A stretch of DNA of 64,000 nt from Pseudomonadota bacterium (GTDB taxonomy: Bacteria > Pseudomonadota > Alphaproteobacteria > Acetobacterales > Acetobacteraceae). A program made the position numbers and the translations under genes. Location: contig JAJZFA010000005.1 in NCBI GenBank assembly GCA_021805565.1, positions 25,240 to 89,239 on the forward strand, read 5' to 3'. Under the pieces are notes generated by a model, which was not told the origin of the DNA, made no database searches, and saw only the letters and a list, made by a program, of their open reading frames with translations. Positions 43,524-52,798 of this stretch are shown here, piece by piece (positions within the stretch are counted from its first letter, which is position 1; each line of letters starts with the position of its first letter).

Positions 43524-44732
43524 CTATTTCATAACAAGTTTGCAGCCGCCCTGGTCCAGCGGCCGGAAGGCCTTATCGCCGGGCACACGAGCGAGCACAG
43601 TGTAAAGATCCCAGGGGGATTTCGATTCATCCGGGGCTTTGACACGGAACGTGTACATATCATGCACCGCTCGGCCATCTTTTCTAACCGTTACTGTTCC
43701 GAACAGCGCGTCCTCGATCGGCTGTTTGCCCATCTGCGCGACAACCGTTTCGCCAACGATCGACTGGGCCGCCTTCACCGCGTTGAGATAAGCCAGCACC
43801 GAGGAATAGACGCCCGCCTGATTGGCGGTTGGCATCTTGCCGTCGAAACGCTGGCCGAACCGGCGGGAAAACGCGCGGGTATTGTCGTTCAGATCCCAGT
43901 AGAACGCTTCGGTCACTGTCATGCCCTGCGCGGACTGTAGTCCAATCGACTTCACATCGACGATCTGGGTGAACAATCCCGCCAGGATCTGCTTCTTGGT
44001 GACGCCGAACTCGGCGGCCTGCTTAACCGCGTTGATCAGGTCGCTGCCAGTATCGGCGAGCGCCACCACCTTGGCGCCAGACGATTGCGCCTGCAGCAGA
44101 TACGACGAAAAATCCGTGGTACCGAGGGGATGTTTGACGGATCCAAGAACCTTGCCGCCGAGGCTGGTGAGTACCGCGGTGGAATCTCGTTCCAGAGCAG
44201 CACCGAGCGCGTAGTCGAAGCTGATGTAATACCAGGTATCGGCGCCTTGGGCGAACATTGCCCTGGCCATGGTATTGCCCATGGCATAGGTATCCATGGT
44301 CCACTGCACCGTCGTCGGCTGGCAGAACTTGCCGGTCAGGTCGGATGTTCCGACATTGGACGCGACAAAGGTCCGGTGTTTTTCGGCCATGATCGTGTTA
44401 ACCGCGAGGCCGACACCGGAATTGACTGAATCGGCAACGGCATCGACGCCATCCTGGTCCACCCATTGCCGCACGATTCCGGCCGCCACGTCGGGCTTAT
44501 TGAGATGATCGGCCGACAGTATCTCGACCTTGAAGCCACCGCCCTGTCCGGCGAAGTCCTCCGCCGCCATTTGCGCGGCGACGACCGATCCGCGGCCGGA
44601 CTGATCGGCGAACGGTCCGTTCATGTCGTTCAGGATGCCGACCTTCACCGTTTCCGGCATCTGCGCGTGCGCCAGCGCGACTGGCAGCAGCAAAGCCGCT
44701 GCCAGGGTAAGGTGATGAAACTTCATGTTCAT
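43524..44732 (-). CDS. ABC transporter substrate-binding protein, lone in operon with a TPP decarboxylase
   Basis: 402 residues with a signal peptide (LTLAAALLLPVALAHA) and a Peripla_BP_6-type fold: VKVGILNDMNGPFADQSGRG, ASNVGTSDLTGKFCQPTTVQ, YISFDYALGAALERDSTAVL. Members of this class often bind aromatic acids or amides. No permease or ATPase gene is adjacent; instead the two TPP-decarboxylase genes follow after 10 bp. The start is ATG 44732 (GGGAG four bases upstream) or ATG 44726. It may serve the Liv-type transporter elsewhere or another permease. Confidence 0.87.
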   Translation of the reverse strand: MNMKFHHLTLAAALLLPVALAHAQMPETVKVGILNDMNGPFADQSGRGSVVAAQMAAEDFAGQGGGFKVEILSADHLNKPDVAAGIVRQWVDQDGVDAVADSVNSGVGLAVNTIMAEKHRTFVASNVGTSDLTGKFCQPTTVQWTMDTYAMGNTMARAMFAQGADTWYYISFDYALGAALERDSTAVLTSLGGKVLGSVKHPLGTTDFSSYLLQAQSSGAKVVALADTGSDLINAVKQAAEFGVTKKQILAGLFTQIVDVKSIGLQSAQGMTVTEAFYWDLNDNTRAFSRRFGQRFDGKMPTANQAGVYSSVLAYLNAVKAAQSIVGETVVAQMGKQPIEDALFGTVTVRKDGRAVHDMYTFRVKAPDESKSPWDLYTVLARVPGDKAFRPLDQGGCKLVMK

Positions 44733-44767
44733 ACGTCTCCCGTTATGAGGCCTTTCCGGCCGTTAGG

Positions 44768-45367
44768 TTATCCGAAGCACGATCGCAGCATCTGGGCAAA
44801 CGCCCGTGCCCGATGGCTGCCGCCGTGTTTGACCGCCGGGTCCATCTCTCCAAACGTTTGCTGGCCTCCGGCAGGGACAAACATCGGGTCATAGCCGAAG
44901 CCGTTGCCGCCGCGCGGCGGCCAAACGGCGACGCCGTCGATCCGTCCCAGGAATGTCTGGGTATAGCCATCGGGCCATGCCATGCACAGTGCGGCGACAA
45001 ACCAGGCCCGACGATCCGCATGGTCGCCGATGCGCGCCTGCACGGCCTGCATCGCCGCCGCGAAGTCCTTACCGGGACCGGCCCAGCGCGCCGAATGCAC
45101 ACCCGGTTCGCCGCCCAGTGCGGCAACGCAAAAGCCGGAATCGTCCGACAGCGCCGGCAGGCCCGTCGCGGTTGCCGCCGCCAGCGCCTTGATCCGGGCG
45201 TTGCCGGCAAAGTCCGGTGCGTTTTCTTCCGGTTCCGCCAGGCCGAGGTCGCCGGCCGCCACCACCGCGACACCCAGCGGGGTTAACAGGGTGGCGATTT
45301 CGCGCAGCTTGCCCTTGTTGTGGCTGGCCAGCACGAGTTGCTGGCCAGTTGGGATACGCCGGCCCAT
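44768..45367 (-). CDS. rdgB: XTP/dITP pyrophosphatase (RdgB/HAM1)
   Basis: 199 residues; hydrolyses non-canonical purine triphosphates. [14 protein letters not shown], the acidic [35 protein letters not shown] with SARWAG, and the C-terminal [12 protein letters not shown] match the family. Start ATG 45367 overlaps the rph stop by one base (TGATG). Confidence 0.95.
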   Translation of the reverse strand: MGRRIPTGQQLVLASHNKGKLREIATLLTPLGVAVVAAGDLGLAEPEENAPDFAGNARIKALAAATATGLPALSDDSGFCVAALGGEPGVHSARWAGPGKDFAAAMQAVQARIGDHADRRAWFVAALCMAWPDGYTQTFLGRIDGVAVWPPRGGNGFGYDPMFVPAGGQQTFGEMDPAVKHGGSHRARAFAQMLRSCFG

Positions 45368-46083
45368 CAGCCGTCCAGCGCCTGGCGTTGCAGCGCGAAC
45401 AGCGCACCGGTGCCGTGGCGGGCCAGGGCCAGAAGCTGGTTGAACTGCGCTTCGCCGAACGCGGTCTTTTCTGCTGTGGCCTGAATTTCGACGATGCCGC
45501 CACCGTCGGTCAGCACGAAGTTGGAATCGGCATCGGCGTTGGAATCCTCATCGTAGTCCAGGTCCAGCACCGCCGCGCCGCCGACAATGCCGCAGGAAAT
45601 GGCGGCAACCTGCCCGGTCAGCGGGATGGTTTTCAGCACGTTCATCTTCACCAGATGACGGAACGCCAGCGACAGCGCGACCCATGCACCGGTAATCGCC
45701 GCGCAGCGCGTGCCGCCATCGGCGTTCAACACGTCGCAATCCAGGGTGATCGACATTTCCCCCATCGCGGCGCGGTTGACCACTGCGCGCAGGCTTCGTC
45801 CGATCAGCCGTTGAATTTCCTGGGTACGGCCCGACTGCTTACCCCGCGCCGCCTCGCGATCCCCCCGCGTATGAGTCGCTCGGGGTAACATCCCGTATTC
45901 CGCGGTCACCCAGCCGAGGCCGGTGTTGCGCAGAAAGGGCGGCACGCGGCTTTCGACGCTGGCGGCGCACAGAACCTCGGTTTTCCCCATGCGGATCAGC
46001 GCGGAGCCTTCCGCGTGGCGGGAAAATCCAGTCGTAATGGAAACGTCGCGAAGGGCGTCGGCGGAGCGGCCGGATGGGCGCAT
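45367..46083 (-). CDS. rph: ribonuclease PH
   Basis: 238 residues; phosphorolytic 3'-exonuclease that trims tRNA precursors. Blocks include [56 protein letters not shown] and [21 protein letters not shown] chose ATG 46083 ([16 protein letters not shown]), matching the family start, over the longer open frame. Cotranscribed with rdgB, as in many proteobacteria. Confidence 0.95.
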   Translation of the reverse strand: MRPSGRSADALRDVSITTGFSRHAEGSALIRMGKTEVLCAASVESRVPPFLRNTGLGWVTAEYGMLPRATHTRGDREAARGKQSGRTQEIQRLIGRSLRAVVNRAAMGEMSITLDCDVLNADGGTRCAAITGAWVALSLAFRHLVKMNVLKTIPLTGQVAAISCGIVGGAAVLDLDYDEDSNADADSNFVLTDGGGIVEIQATAEKTAFGEAQFNQLLALARHGTGALFALQRQALDG

Positions 46084-46168
46084 AATAAACGGATCCTCAG
46101 ATGGGTCAGCGCCGGACCATACAGCCTGCCGAACCAGCCGCAACCAATCCTTCGCCCCGGTCAGCCGT

Positions 46169-46651
46169 TCAGGGCGAAATCTCCGCCGCATCGCAGCCTT
46201 GCGGGACGACGCTGTCCAGTGTCGCCTTGCCGGTCGCCAGCGATTCAAGCCGCTCGCGCACGGCACGATAGTCCGGACTGTCCATCTGTTCGTGGCAGGT
46301 GCGAGTCATGCCCTCCAGGCGCATCGGCAAACCGCCATTATCCTCGATCATCCTGGCCAGCATTGCCCGCGATTGTTCGGCCTGGGCGGCCGCGCGCGCC
46401 TGAAAGCGTTTGCGGGCTTCAGGCGAGAACGGACATTGCTTCAACTTCGCTGTCAGGGCGTTGCGATACAGGCGACCAGCCACGTTATCGCCGCATCCGT
46501 CGAATTCATAAAACGATGCGGCATAGGCCTTATCGAACGCCGCGGTACGCTCCAGAGGCGCGCCCTGGGGGGTGTCAGCGGCATGCGCTGCCGGTATCGC
46601 CAGACTGGCGAGCGCCAGGAACCATAGTCCGCGCATTGTGATTGCCTTCAT
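46169..46651 (-). CDS. exported protein of unknown function
   Basis: 160 residues with a signal peptide ([17 protein letters not shown]) and four cysteines in the mature part (FDGCGDN, LKQCPFS, TRTCHEQ, PQGCDAA), probably two disulfides. The middle is helical and Arg/Ala-rich. I do not recognise the family. Its start overlaps the stop of a diheme cytochrome c gene by four bases (ATGA), so it is probably part of the periplasmic electron-transfer module with the PQQ dehydrogenase. Confidence 0.7.
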   Translation of the reverse strand: MKAITMRGLWFLALASLAIPAAHAADTPQGAPLERTAAFDKAYAASFYEFDGCGDNVAGRLYRNALTAKLKQCPFSPEARKRFQARAAAQAEQSRAMLARMIEDNGGLPMRLEGMTRTCHEQMDSPDYRAVRERLESLATGKATLDSVVPQGCDAAEISP

Positions 46652-47241
46652 TTGCCCGGTGGGCCGAGCGTCGCGACATAATGGGCGACCTGGGGAATTT
46701 CGTCGTCGGTCAGCCCGCCCGCCGCTTCGGTCATGGCGGCCACACCGGTGCTGGGACGCGCGCCGGAGCGGTAGTCCTTCAGGGCCTGGACCAGATAGTC
46801 CTCGCGCTGATCGGCGATGGCCGCGGCTGCCTGCTGGCCGCGAAAATCTTCTTTATGGCAATTGGCGCAGCCGTGATGGGCGGCGACCTCCTTGCCCTTC
46901 GCGGTCAGGTCCGGGTCGGGCGTTCCAGCAGCGACGACGGTATTGTACGGCAGGCTGGCAAAGTAGGCGCCGAGGTTGCGGATATCCTCATCGCTGAGGT
47001 TCGCGACAAGTGGCGCCATGATTGGATTCGCCCGGCGTCCGTTCCGGAAGAACACCAGTTGCCATTGGATGAACTGATCCCGTTGGCCCGCCAGCGACGG
47101 GATGCCCGGTATCGAGGATACCCCGTTCTGGCCGTGACAGCCGAGACAGGGTTTGGCTTTCTCCTGACCCGCCGGGATATTGCCCTGGGCGGCCAGGGAA
47201 GCCGAAGCTGGCAGCGAAACAATCGCCGCCAGCGCCAGCAT
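46648..47241 (-). CDS. diheme cytochrome c, c4-like
   Basis: 197 residues with a signal peptide and two CxxCH haem sites: CLGCH (Cys32-His36) and CANCH (Cys125-His129). Each lies in its own cytochrome c lobe with a downstream Met ligand candidate (PIMAPLVA and AAMTEAAG). It would accept electrons from the PQQ dehydrogenase encoded just upstream and pass them to the oxidase. I prefer ATG 47241 because the signal peptide starts there; TTG 47256 is possible. Confidence 0.9.
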   Translation of the reverse strand: MLALAAIVSLPASASLAAQGNIPAGQEKAKPCLGCHGQNGVSSIPGIPSLAGQRDQFIQWQLVFFRNGRRANPIMAPLVANLSDEDIRNLGAYFASLPYNTVVAAGTPDPDLTAKGKEVAAHHGCANCHKEDFRGQQAAAAIADQREDYLVQALKDYRSGARPSTGVAAMTEAAGGLTDDEIPQVAHYVATLGPPGK

Positions 47242-47268
47242 CCTAAGTGTTAACAAACGACAGTGGTC

Positions 47269-48531
47269 CTACTTTGCGTAGCTGATGCGGTAGATCGCGC
47301 CGGCCCAGTCATCGGAAACCAGCAACGATCCATCGGGCGCCTGGATAATATCGTCCGGGCGGCCGAAATAGTCGCGCTGGCCAGTGATCCAGCCAGATGC
47401 GAAGACTTCCTGCTTGGCGTTCTTGCCGTTCGCATCGACGATCACGCGTTCGATGCGTCCGCCCTGGTAGGTGTGGCGGTTCCACGACCCGTGTTCGGCG
47501 ATGAAGATATTATCCTTATACTGCGCCGGGAACTGCGACCCAGTGTAGAATTTCATGCCAAGCGGAGCAACGTGCGCGCCCAGGTTGACCACCGGGGGCG
47601 TGAATTCGCTGCACTTGTGGCCCATCGCGAATTTCGGATCCGGGATGTTGCCTTGATGGCAATGCGGATAGCCGAAATCCTCGCCCAGTTTGGTAATGTG
47701 GTTCAGTTTATCGCTGGGTGTATCGTCGCTCATCCAATCGCGTGCGTTTTCGGTGAACCAGTAATCGCCGCTGCGCGGATCGATGTCGCCGCCGACGCTG
47801 TTACGTACGCCAAGGGCAACGATTTCGGCAAGCCCGGTCTTCATATCGACATGGCGGATTTGCGACGTGCTGGTCGGCGGAATACCGATGTTGAACGGAG
47901 GGCCGAAGGGAATATAAACCCCGCCGTTCTTGTCTGCGACGAGGTATTTCCAGCCATGCGCCACGTATGGAGGCATGTCGTCATAGACGACGACCGGGTC
48001 CGGCATCTTATCCAGGCTGGCCTCGGCGTTGTCGTATCGCAGCAGTTTGTTGATGGCGATCACGTAGAGGGAGCCGTCGCGGAAGGCGACGCCGGTCGGC
48101 ATGGTCAGGCCCTTCAGGATGGTCTTGACCGTACGCTGGCCACCCTGATCGGTGACGGCATAGACATTTGTCGCACCGAACGATCCGACGAACAGGGTTC
48201 CATTGGCACCCCACGCCATTTGCCGGGCTTCGGGGATGCCGGTGGCATAGACTTCGATCTTGAAGCCGGGCGGCAGTTTGATTTTCTTGATATCGTTCTG
48301 AAGGTCGGCCAGCGGTGTCGGCGTGGCGGGACCGGCGATCGGCGACAGGCCTTTCTGCGCCTCGGTTTCATCGCCCAGGAACCAATCGGCGGGCGGATGG
48401 GCCCAAAATGACGGCTTGCTGGAATCATAGCTTTTCAGATCGCCGGCCGATGCCGGGTTCATAGGCAGGGCTGCTGCCAGCATCATGGGCAACCCCACGG
48501 CCAATGCGGCCCGCAGTGTCTTCTTTTTCAC
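47269..48531 (-). CDS. PQQ-dependent sugar dehydrogenase, sorbosone-dehydrogenase-like
   Basis: 420 residues with a signal peptide (LAVGLPMMLAAALPMNPASA) and a six-bladed beta-propeller of the glucose/sorbosone dehydrogenase family: LPPGFKIEVYATGIPEARQM, TLFVGSFGATNVYAV, NSVGGDIDPRSGDYWFTENA, DFGYPHCHQGNIPD and IFIAEHGSWNRHTYQGGRIE. It oxidises a sugar or aldose in the periplasm using PQQ. No pqq biosynthesis genes are in the window. It is followed by the diheme cytochrome c and a small Cys-rich exported protein, so electrons probably pass straight to cytochrome c. Confidence 0.88.
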   Translation of the reverse strand: MKKKTLRAALAVGLPMMLAAALPMNPASAGDLKSYDSSKPSFWAHPPADWFLGDETEAQKGLSPIAGPATPTPLADLQNDIKKIKLPPGFKIEVYATGIPEARQMAWGANGTLFVGSFGATNVYAVTDQGGQRTVKTILKGLTMPTGVAFRDGSLYVIAINKLLRYDNAEASLDKMPDPVVVYDDMPPYVAHGWKYLVADKNGGVYIPFGPPFNIGIPPTSTSQIRHVDMKTGLAEIVALGVRNSVGGDIDPRSGDYWFTENARDWMSDDTPSDKLNHITKLGEDFGYPHCHQGNIPDPKFAMGHKCSEFTPPVVNLGAHVAPLGMKFYTGSQFPAQYKDNIFIAEHGSWNRHTYQGGRIERVIVDANGKNAKQEVFASGWITGQRDYFGRPDDIIQAPDGSLLVSDDWAGAIYRISYAK

Positions 48532-48733
48532 AACTGTTTCCCCCGACTGATAGCCTAAAGCAGTATGGCTTTTTGGACAGTTGAACTTGAAAGCATTTTC
48601 GTACTGAGATCAACCCCCCTTGTCCGGTCTTTTTTTTGCGGCCGTCGCTTTTGCGTGCCCAGCGCCGCACCGTCCTGGACAGGCGACGGCCCGCCGCGTA
48701 ACCCTTCGGGACACCCGATTGCACGAGGCCGCC

Positions 48734-49381
48734 ATGCTGTTCGATTTCGCCGAAACCAAAACCGAGAATATCTATAAGCTGCTAACATCGACAATCGGTC
48801 CCCGGCCGATCGCCTGGGTCACGACGCAAGACGTCGATGGAACCGTGAACGCCGCGCCTTTTTCGTTTTTCAATGCGATGTCCGGCAATCCGCCGGTGCT
48901 GGCGTTCGGGATCGGCGGCCGCGGCCCCGGCGACGTGAAGGATACCGGCGGCAACATTCGCCGCACCGGGCAGTTCGTGATCAATCTGGTCAGCTTTGCG
49001 CTGGCGGAGCCGATGAACGTGACAGCGATCGATTTCCCCAAGGGCGTCGATGAGCTGAAGGAAGCGGGGCTGACGACCGCGCCGTCGTTGCATGTCAAGC
49101 CGCCGCGGATCGCCGAGGCGCCGGTTTCGTTCGAGTGCGAGCGGCTGGTGATCGTCGATGTCGGGATCGACCGCGCGGTGGTTCTGGGCCGGGCGCTGGC
49201 GGTCCATGTGCGCGACGACTGCGTGCTGAACGCGGATCGCTGTTACATCGATACGCCGAAGCTGGATCTGATTGGCCGCCTGCATGGCGGGGGCTGGTAT
49301 TCGCGGGTTACCGACCGGTTCGAACTGCCGCGCATTCCGGTGGACGAATGGCCCGCGCGCAAGGCCAGGGCAGCGGAATAG
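48734..49381 (+). CDS. flavin reductase-like FMN-binding protein
   Basis: 215 residues of the flavin reductase/DIM6 split-barrel family: LLTSTIGPRPIAWVTTQD, GTVNAAPFSFFNAMSGNPPV, GQFVINLVSFALAEPMNVTA, and the C-terminal LIGRLHGGGWYSRVTDRFE. It likely binds FMN and uses NAD(P)H. I chose ATG 48734 (GAGG six bases upstream) over the longer frame from 48620. It is divergent from the PQQ dehydrogenase gene. Confidence 0.88.
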   Translation: MLFDFAETKTENIYKLLTSTIGPRPIAWVTTQDVDGTVNAAPFSFFNAMSGNPPVLAFGIGGRGPGDVKDTGGNIRRTGQFVINLVSFALAEPMNVTAIDFPKGVDELKEAGLTTAPSLHVKPPRIAEAPVSFECERLVIVDVGIDRAVVLGRALAVHVRDDCVLNADRCYIDTPKLDLIGRLHGGGWYSRVTDRFELPRIPVDEWPARKARAAE

Positions 49382-49451
49382 CCGGCCGGGCCGTCCGGAC
49401 GCGACATGTCAGGACGGCTATTCTTTACGCAGATATTAATGTTTGGTTATC

Positions 49452-49469
49452 CGTCAGGCATAACTGACG
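49452..49469. repeat. small hairpin after the flavin reductase gene
   Basis: CGTCAG and CTGACG form a perfect 6-bp stem with a 6-nt loop, 70 bp past the stop codon. No T-tract follows. It could be a weak transcript end. Confidence 0.25.
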
Positions 49470-49612
49470 CCAATCCGCCACGGTTCGTCTGGAAAGGCGG
49501 TAGTACCAAAAAATTGCCCGGATGCCGGCAATGTTAAAACACAATTCATTTCCATTGTGCGCTGTAGAGACCGCTATACTGCTGCTGCGTTCAACGGGAA
49601 TGGTGACAGACG

Positions 49613-49795
49613 ATGTGCACGACCACGATCAGCACACTGACCTTGACGTCATTGCTGCGCGACCCATTGGTGCTGATGATGATGCGCAGCGATAAAGTAT
49701 CCCAGGAAGATCATTCCGATCTGTTGTATCGCGTCCAGAACGCGCTTCTGACACGCGCGCCCGAACCTTTGCGGGTTTCGCCGGGCGCCGGCTGA
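49613..49795 (+). CDS. small hypothetical protein (60 aa)
   Basis: A 60-residue ORF with a hydrophobic N-terminal third (TTTISTLTLTSLLRDPLVLM) and a charged C-terminal helix (SDKVSQEDHSDLLYRVQNAL). A good -10 (TATACT, 49575-49580) lies 32 bp before the ATG, and the preceding 230 bp are relatively AT-rich and non-coding, so this is probably a real gene. I do not recognise its function. The composition suggests a short helical protein that might bind a partner or a membrane surface. Confidence 0.5.
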   Translation: MCTTTISTLTLTSLLRDPLVLMMMRSDKVSQEDHSDLLYRVQNALLTRAPEPLRVSPGAG

Positions 49796-49833
49796 GGCGG
49801 GGTGCCCCTGCCCTGCCCGTGACTCGCCCCGCC
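49796..49833. terminator. GC-rich hairpin between convergent genes
   Basis: GGCGGGG (49796-49802) pairs with CCCCGCC (49827-49833) around a C-rich loop, in the 45-bp gap between the 60-aa ORF and the convergent CoxL-type gene. No T-tract on either side, so function as a terminator is uncertain. Confidence 0.35.
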
Positions 49834-49840
49834 CGCCGGC

Positions 49841-52204
49841 TCAGGCCGCCTGGATCGCCTCCCACACCCGCAGCGGCGTGGCCGGCATGTCGATGTGGCG
49901 GATGCCGTAGGCCGACAGGGCATCGACAAGCGCGTTCATCACCGATGGCAGCGCGCCGGCGCACCCTGCCTCGCCGCACCCCTTGGAACCGAGCAGGTTG
50001 GTCTTCGCCGGCACGGGATGGGACGCGAAATTGAACATCGGTGCATCGTTCGCCCGCGGCAGCGCGTAATCCATATAAGATCCGGTCATCGGCTGGCCGC
50101 TTTCGTCGTACACCACGTGTTCCATGAACGCCTGGCCGATCCCCTGCACAATGCCGCCATGCGCCTGACCTTCCACCAGCATCGGGTTCACGATGGTACC
50201 GAAATCGTTCATCATATGATAACGAACCACCTCGGACACGCCGGTTTCGGGATCGACCTCGACTTCCGCGATGTGGCATCCGTTGGGGAACGCAAACGGC
50301 GGTCCTTCCGCGACATGCGACACCGACAGGGTATGCGGCAAGCCGTCCGGCAGCGACAGGCTGCCCGATCGCAGGCGGTGCGCCAGATCCATCAGCCCAA
50401 CCGAACGGTCGGTGCCCGCGATGCGGAACTGCCCGCCGGTGCGGACGATCTCGAATTCGATATCGGCCTCCGACGCTTCCAGCAGATGCGCGGCGATTTT
50501 TTGCCCGGCTTGCCGCACTTTCTCCGCCGCTTCCACGATCGCGGTGCCGCTGGCCATCAGCGACTTGGATCCGCCCGTGCCGCCACCGGCCAGAAGTTCG
50601 TCCGAATCGCCTTGCAGCAGGTTGATCGCATCGAACGGGATTCCCAGCCTGGATGCCAGAACCTGGGCGAAGGCCGAGGCGTGGCCCTGTCCATAATCCA
50701 GTGTGCCGGTGATCATGGTCACGGTGCCATCGGGTTCGAAGCGGATGCCGCCCATTTCCTTGGACGGCGGGCCGGTGACCTCCAGATACTGGCCGATACC
50801 GCGCCCGCGCAGCTTGCCGCGTTCGGCGCTGGCTTTTTTCCGCACCGAAAATCCGTCCCAGTCGGCCGCCGCCAGTGCCTTTTCTAAAATCGTGGGGAAA
50901 TCGCCGCTGTCATAGGTTGTGCCGGCCGGTGTTTTATACGGAAAGGCATCCGGCTGGATGTGATTGCGGCGCCTGATTTCGGCGGGATCGATGCCCATTT
51001 CCCGCGCGGCGGTGTCGAGCAGACGCTCGATATAGTAATTGGCTTCGGGGCGGCCGGCGCCCCGGTATGGGCCGACCGGGCTGGTGTTGGTGAACATCGC
51101 CTTGACCGACACCTCCTGCAGCGGCGTTGCGTAAACACCGATGGAGTTGCGCACGATATTGCCGGTGGGCTGCAAGACGGTACCGTTGGACAAATAGGCA
51201 CCGATATTGCCATAGCCGGTAATCCGCAGCGCCAGAATGCGTCCGTTCGCATCCAGGGCGATGGATTGTTCCATGTCGTGATCGCGACCATGGCTGTCGG
51301 ACAGGAAACTTTCGCCGCGCTCATCTGTCCACTTCACCGGCCGGCCCAGCAGCTTCGCGGCATACAGGATCGCCGGATATTCGGGATAGCAGGAGGATTT
51401 CATACCGAACGAACCGCCGACGTTGCCGGTCAGCACGCGGATTTTGTCCACCGGCGCTTTCAGCGGGCCTGTCAGAAGCTGGCGCATATTGAACACGCCC
51501 TGGGAACCGACGCGCAACGTCCAGCGTCCGGTTGCCGCGTCGTACTCTCCGATCGCCGACCGCGGTTCCATCGGGCACACCACAACCCGGCTGTTGCGGA
51601 TTTTGAGCCGCGTCACATGAGCGGCCGAGGCGAAGGCCACCGCCACCGCCGCGCCGTCGCCGTGATGGAAATCCAGGATCGCATTGCCCGGCGTCGCGTC
51701 GTGAACCAGCGACGCGCCCGGTTCGGCGGCGGAGGCCGCGTCGGTAACGGCGGGCAGCGTTTCGATATCGGCAAATACCGCCTCGGCCGCGTCCTTTGCC
51801 TGTTCGGCGGTCTCGGCGATCGCCACCGCCACCGGATCGCCGACGAACCGAACCTTGTCCACGGTCAGCACCGACTGGCGCGGCTTCGGCATATCCGACC
51901 CATCGCGCATTTTGAACGCCATCCCTGACGGCATGTCGCCAAGCCCGGCATCGATCAGGTCCTGGCCGGTCAGCACCGCGAGCACGCCCGGCAGTGACTT
52001 AGCGGCAGCGGTGTCGATTCCGCGGATAATGCCGTGGCCCGCGTTCGAGCGAACCATGACGGCATAGGCCTGGCCAGGCAGGTTCATGTCGCTGGAATAG
52101 CGCCCCTGACCGCGTAGCAGGGTCGGGTCTTCCTTACGCGGGACCGGCTGGCCGACGGCATATTTTTCGTCGGCGAACTGCGTCAGGTCCACGGGTCCAG
52201 TCAT
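49841..52204 (-). CDS. xanthine dehydrogenase-family molybdopterin-binding subunit (CoxL-like)
   Basis: 787-residue large subunit of a molybdenum hydroxylase. It starts with the aldehyde-oxidase domain (GQPVPRKEDPTLLRGQGRYS) and has the moco-binding blocks NVGGSFGMKSSCYPEYPAIL, VGPYRGAGRPEANYYIERLL, GTLDYGQGHASAFAQVLASR, and the C-terminal catalytic Glu in LGSKGCGEAGCAGAL. The active-site loop is SCYPEY rather than the VAYRCSFR of CO dehydrogenase, so it oxidises something other than CO. The usual partners, an FAD subunit (CoxM) and a 2Fe-2S subunit (CoxS), are not adjacent. Start ATG 52204, divergent from the FmdB-like gene. Confidence 0.9.
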   Translation of the reverse strand: MTGPVDLTQFADEKYAVGQPVPRKEDPTLLRGQGRYSSDMNLPGQAYAVMVRSNAGHGIIRGIDTAAAKSLPGVLAVLTGQDLIDAGLGDMPSGMAFKMRDGSDMPKPRQSVLTVDKVRFVGDPVAVAIAETAEQAKDAAEAVFADIETLPAVTDAASAAEPGASLVHDATPGNAILDFHHGDGAAVAVAFASAAHVTRLKIRNSRVVVCPMEPRSAIGEYDAATGRWTLRVGSQGVFNMRQLLTGPLKAPVDKIRVLTGNVGGSFGMKSSCYPEYPAILYAAKLLGRPVKWTDERGESFLSDSHGRDHDMEQSIALDANGRILALRITGYGNIGAYLSNGTVLQPTGNIVRNSIGVYATPLQEVSVKAMFTNTSPVGPYRGAGRPEANYYIERLLDTAAREMGIDPAEIRRRNHIQPDAFPYKTPAGTTYDSGDFPTILEKALAAADWDGFSVRKKASAERGKLRGRGIGQYLEVTGPPSKEMGGIRFEPDGTVTMITGTLDYGQGHASAFAQVLASRLGIPFDAINLLQGDSDELLAGGGTGGSKSLMASGTAIVEAAEKVRQAGQKIAAHLLEASEADIEFEIVRTGGQFRIAGTDRSVGLMDLAHRLRSGSLSLPDGLPHTLSVSHVAEGPPFAFPNGCHIAEVEVDPETGVSEVVRYHMMNDFGTIVNPMLVEGQAHGGIVQGIGQAFMEHVVYDESGQPMTGSYMDYALPRANDAPMFNFASHPVPAKTNLLGSKGCGEAGCAGALPSVMNALVDALSAYGIRHIDMPATPLRVWEAIQAA

Positions 52205-52332
52205 GCGTGCGTCCTTCTTGCGGCGTATTGTGCCGTGCAACATGGCGCCGGCATGCCCGGCCGGCAACCCGGACGCTGGCCCTGGGGGCATGGAAATGCT
52301 TGTATGGAGGTCACGGACGATGGAGAATCAGG

Positions 52333-52575
52333 ATGCCGACTTACGATTATGAATGCGCCGATTGCGGCCCGTTCAGCGAGGTGCGCCCGATGGCGGAATA
52401 CGACCGGGCGCAGCCTTGCCCGGATTGCACCTTGCTCGCGCCCCGTCTGCTGACCGCACCGGCGTTGGGCGGCGGCGCGCAAGAAGCCACCGCGGGACCG
52501 GCAACGCCGGTTCGGCCGCATATGGGCGGCTGTTCGTGCTGCATGCCGCGGCGGTTATCGGCGGAAGCGGTTTAG
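52333..52575 (+). CDS. FmdB-family zinc ribbon protein
   Basis: 80 residues. The N-terminal FmdB ribbon has PTYDYECADCG with Cys8 and Cys11, and CPDC with Cys29 and Cys32, for one zinc. A GGCSCCMPRR motif with three more Cys lies at the C-terminus. Family members often sit next to formamidase or amidase genes as putative regulators; no amidase is found here. Start ATG 52333 has GGAG eight bases upstream. It is divergent from the CoxL-type gene. Confidence 0.88.
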   Translation: MPTYDYECADCGPFSEVRPMAEYDRAQPCPDCTLLAPRLLTAPALGGGAQEATAGPATPVRPHMGGCSCCMPRRLSAEAV

Positions 52576-52798
52576 TCGGAGAGGCGCAAGGGGCGCTTTG
52601 GTCCACGATGCGGTTTATCGCTCTTGTGCGCGCAGCGTACGGCGGTGGGACTGGCAAACCCGGAATGAGCGACCTTCGGACAACCTGCGATGCGGCCGGC
52701 CCTTGTTCGACGTGGAGGCCGGCGACTGTCATCTCGGACCCTGCATCGGGACGGCGATGGCGCTTCCCGGTGACTGGCATTGTGGATAGATTTGGCGA

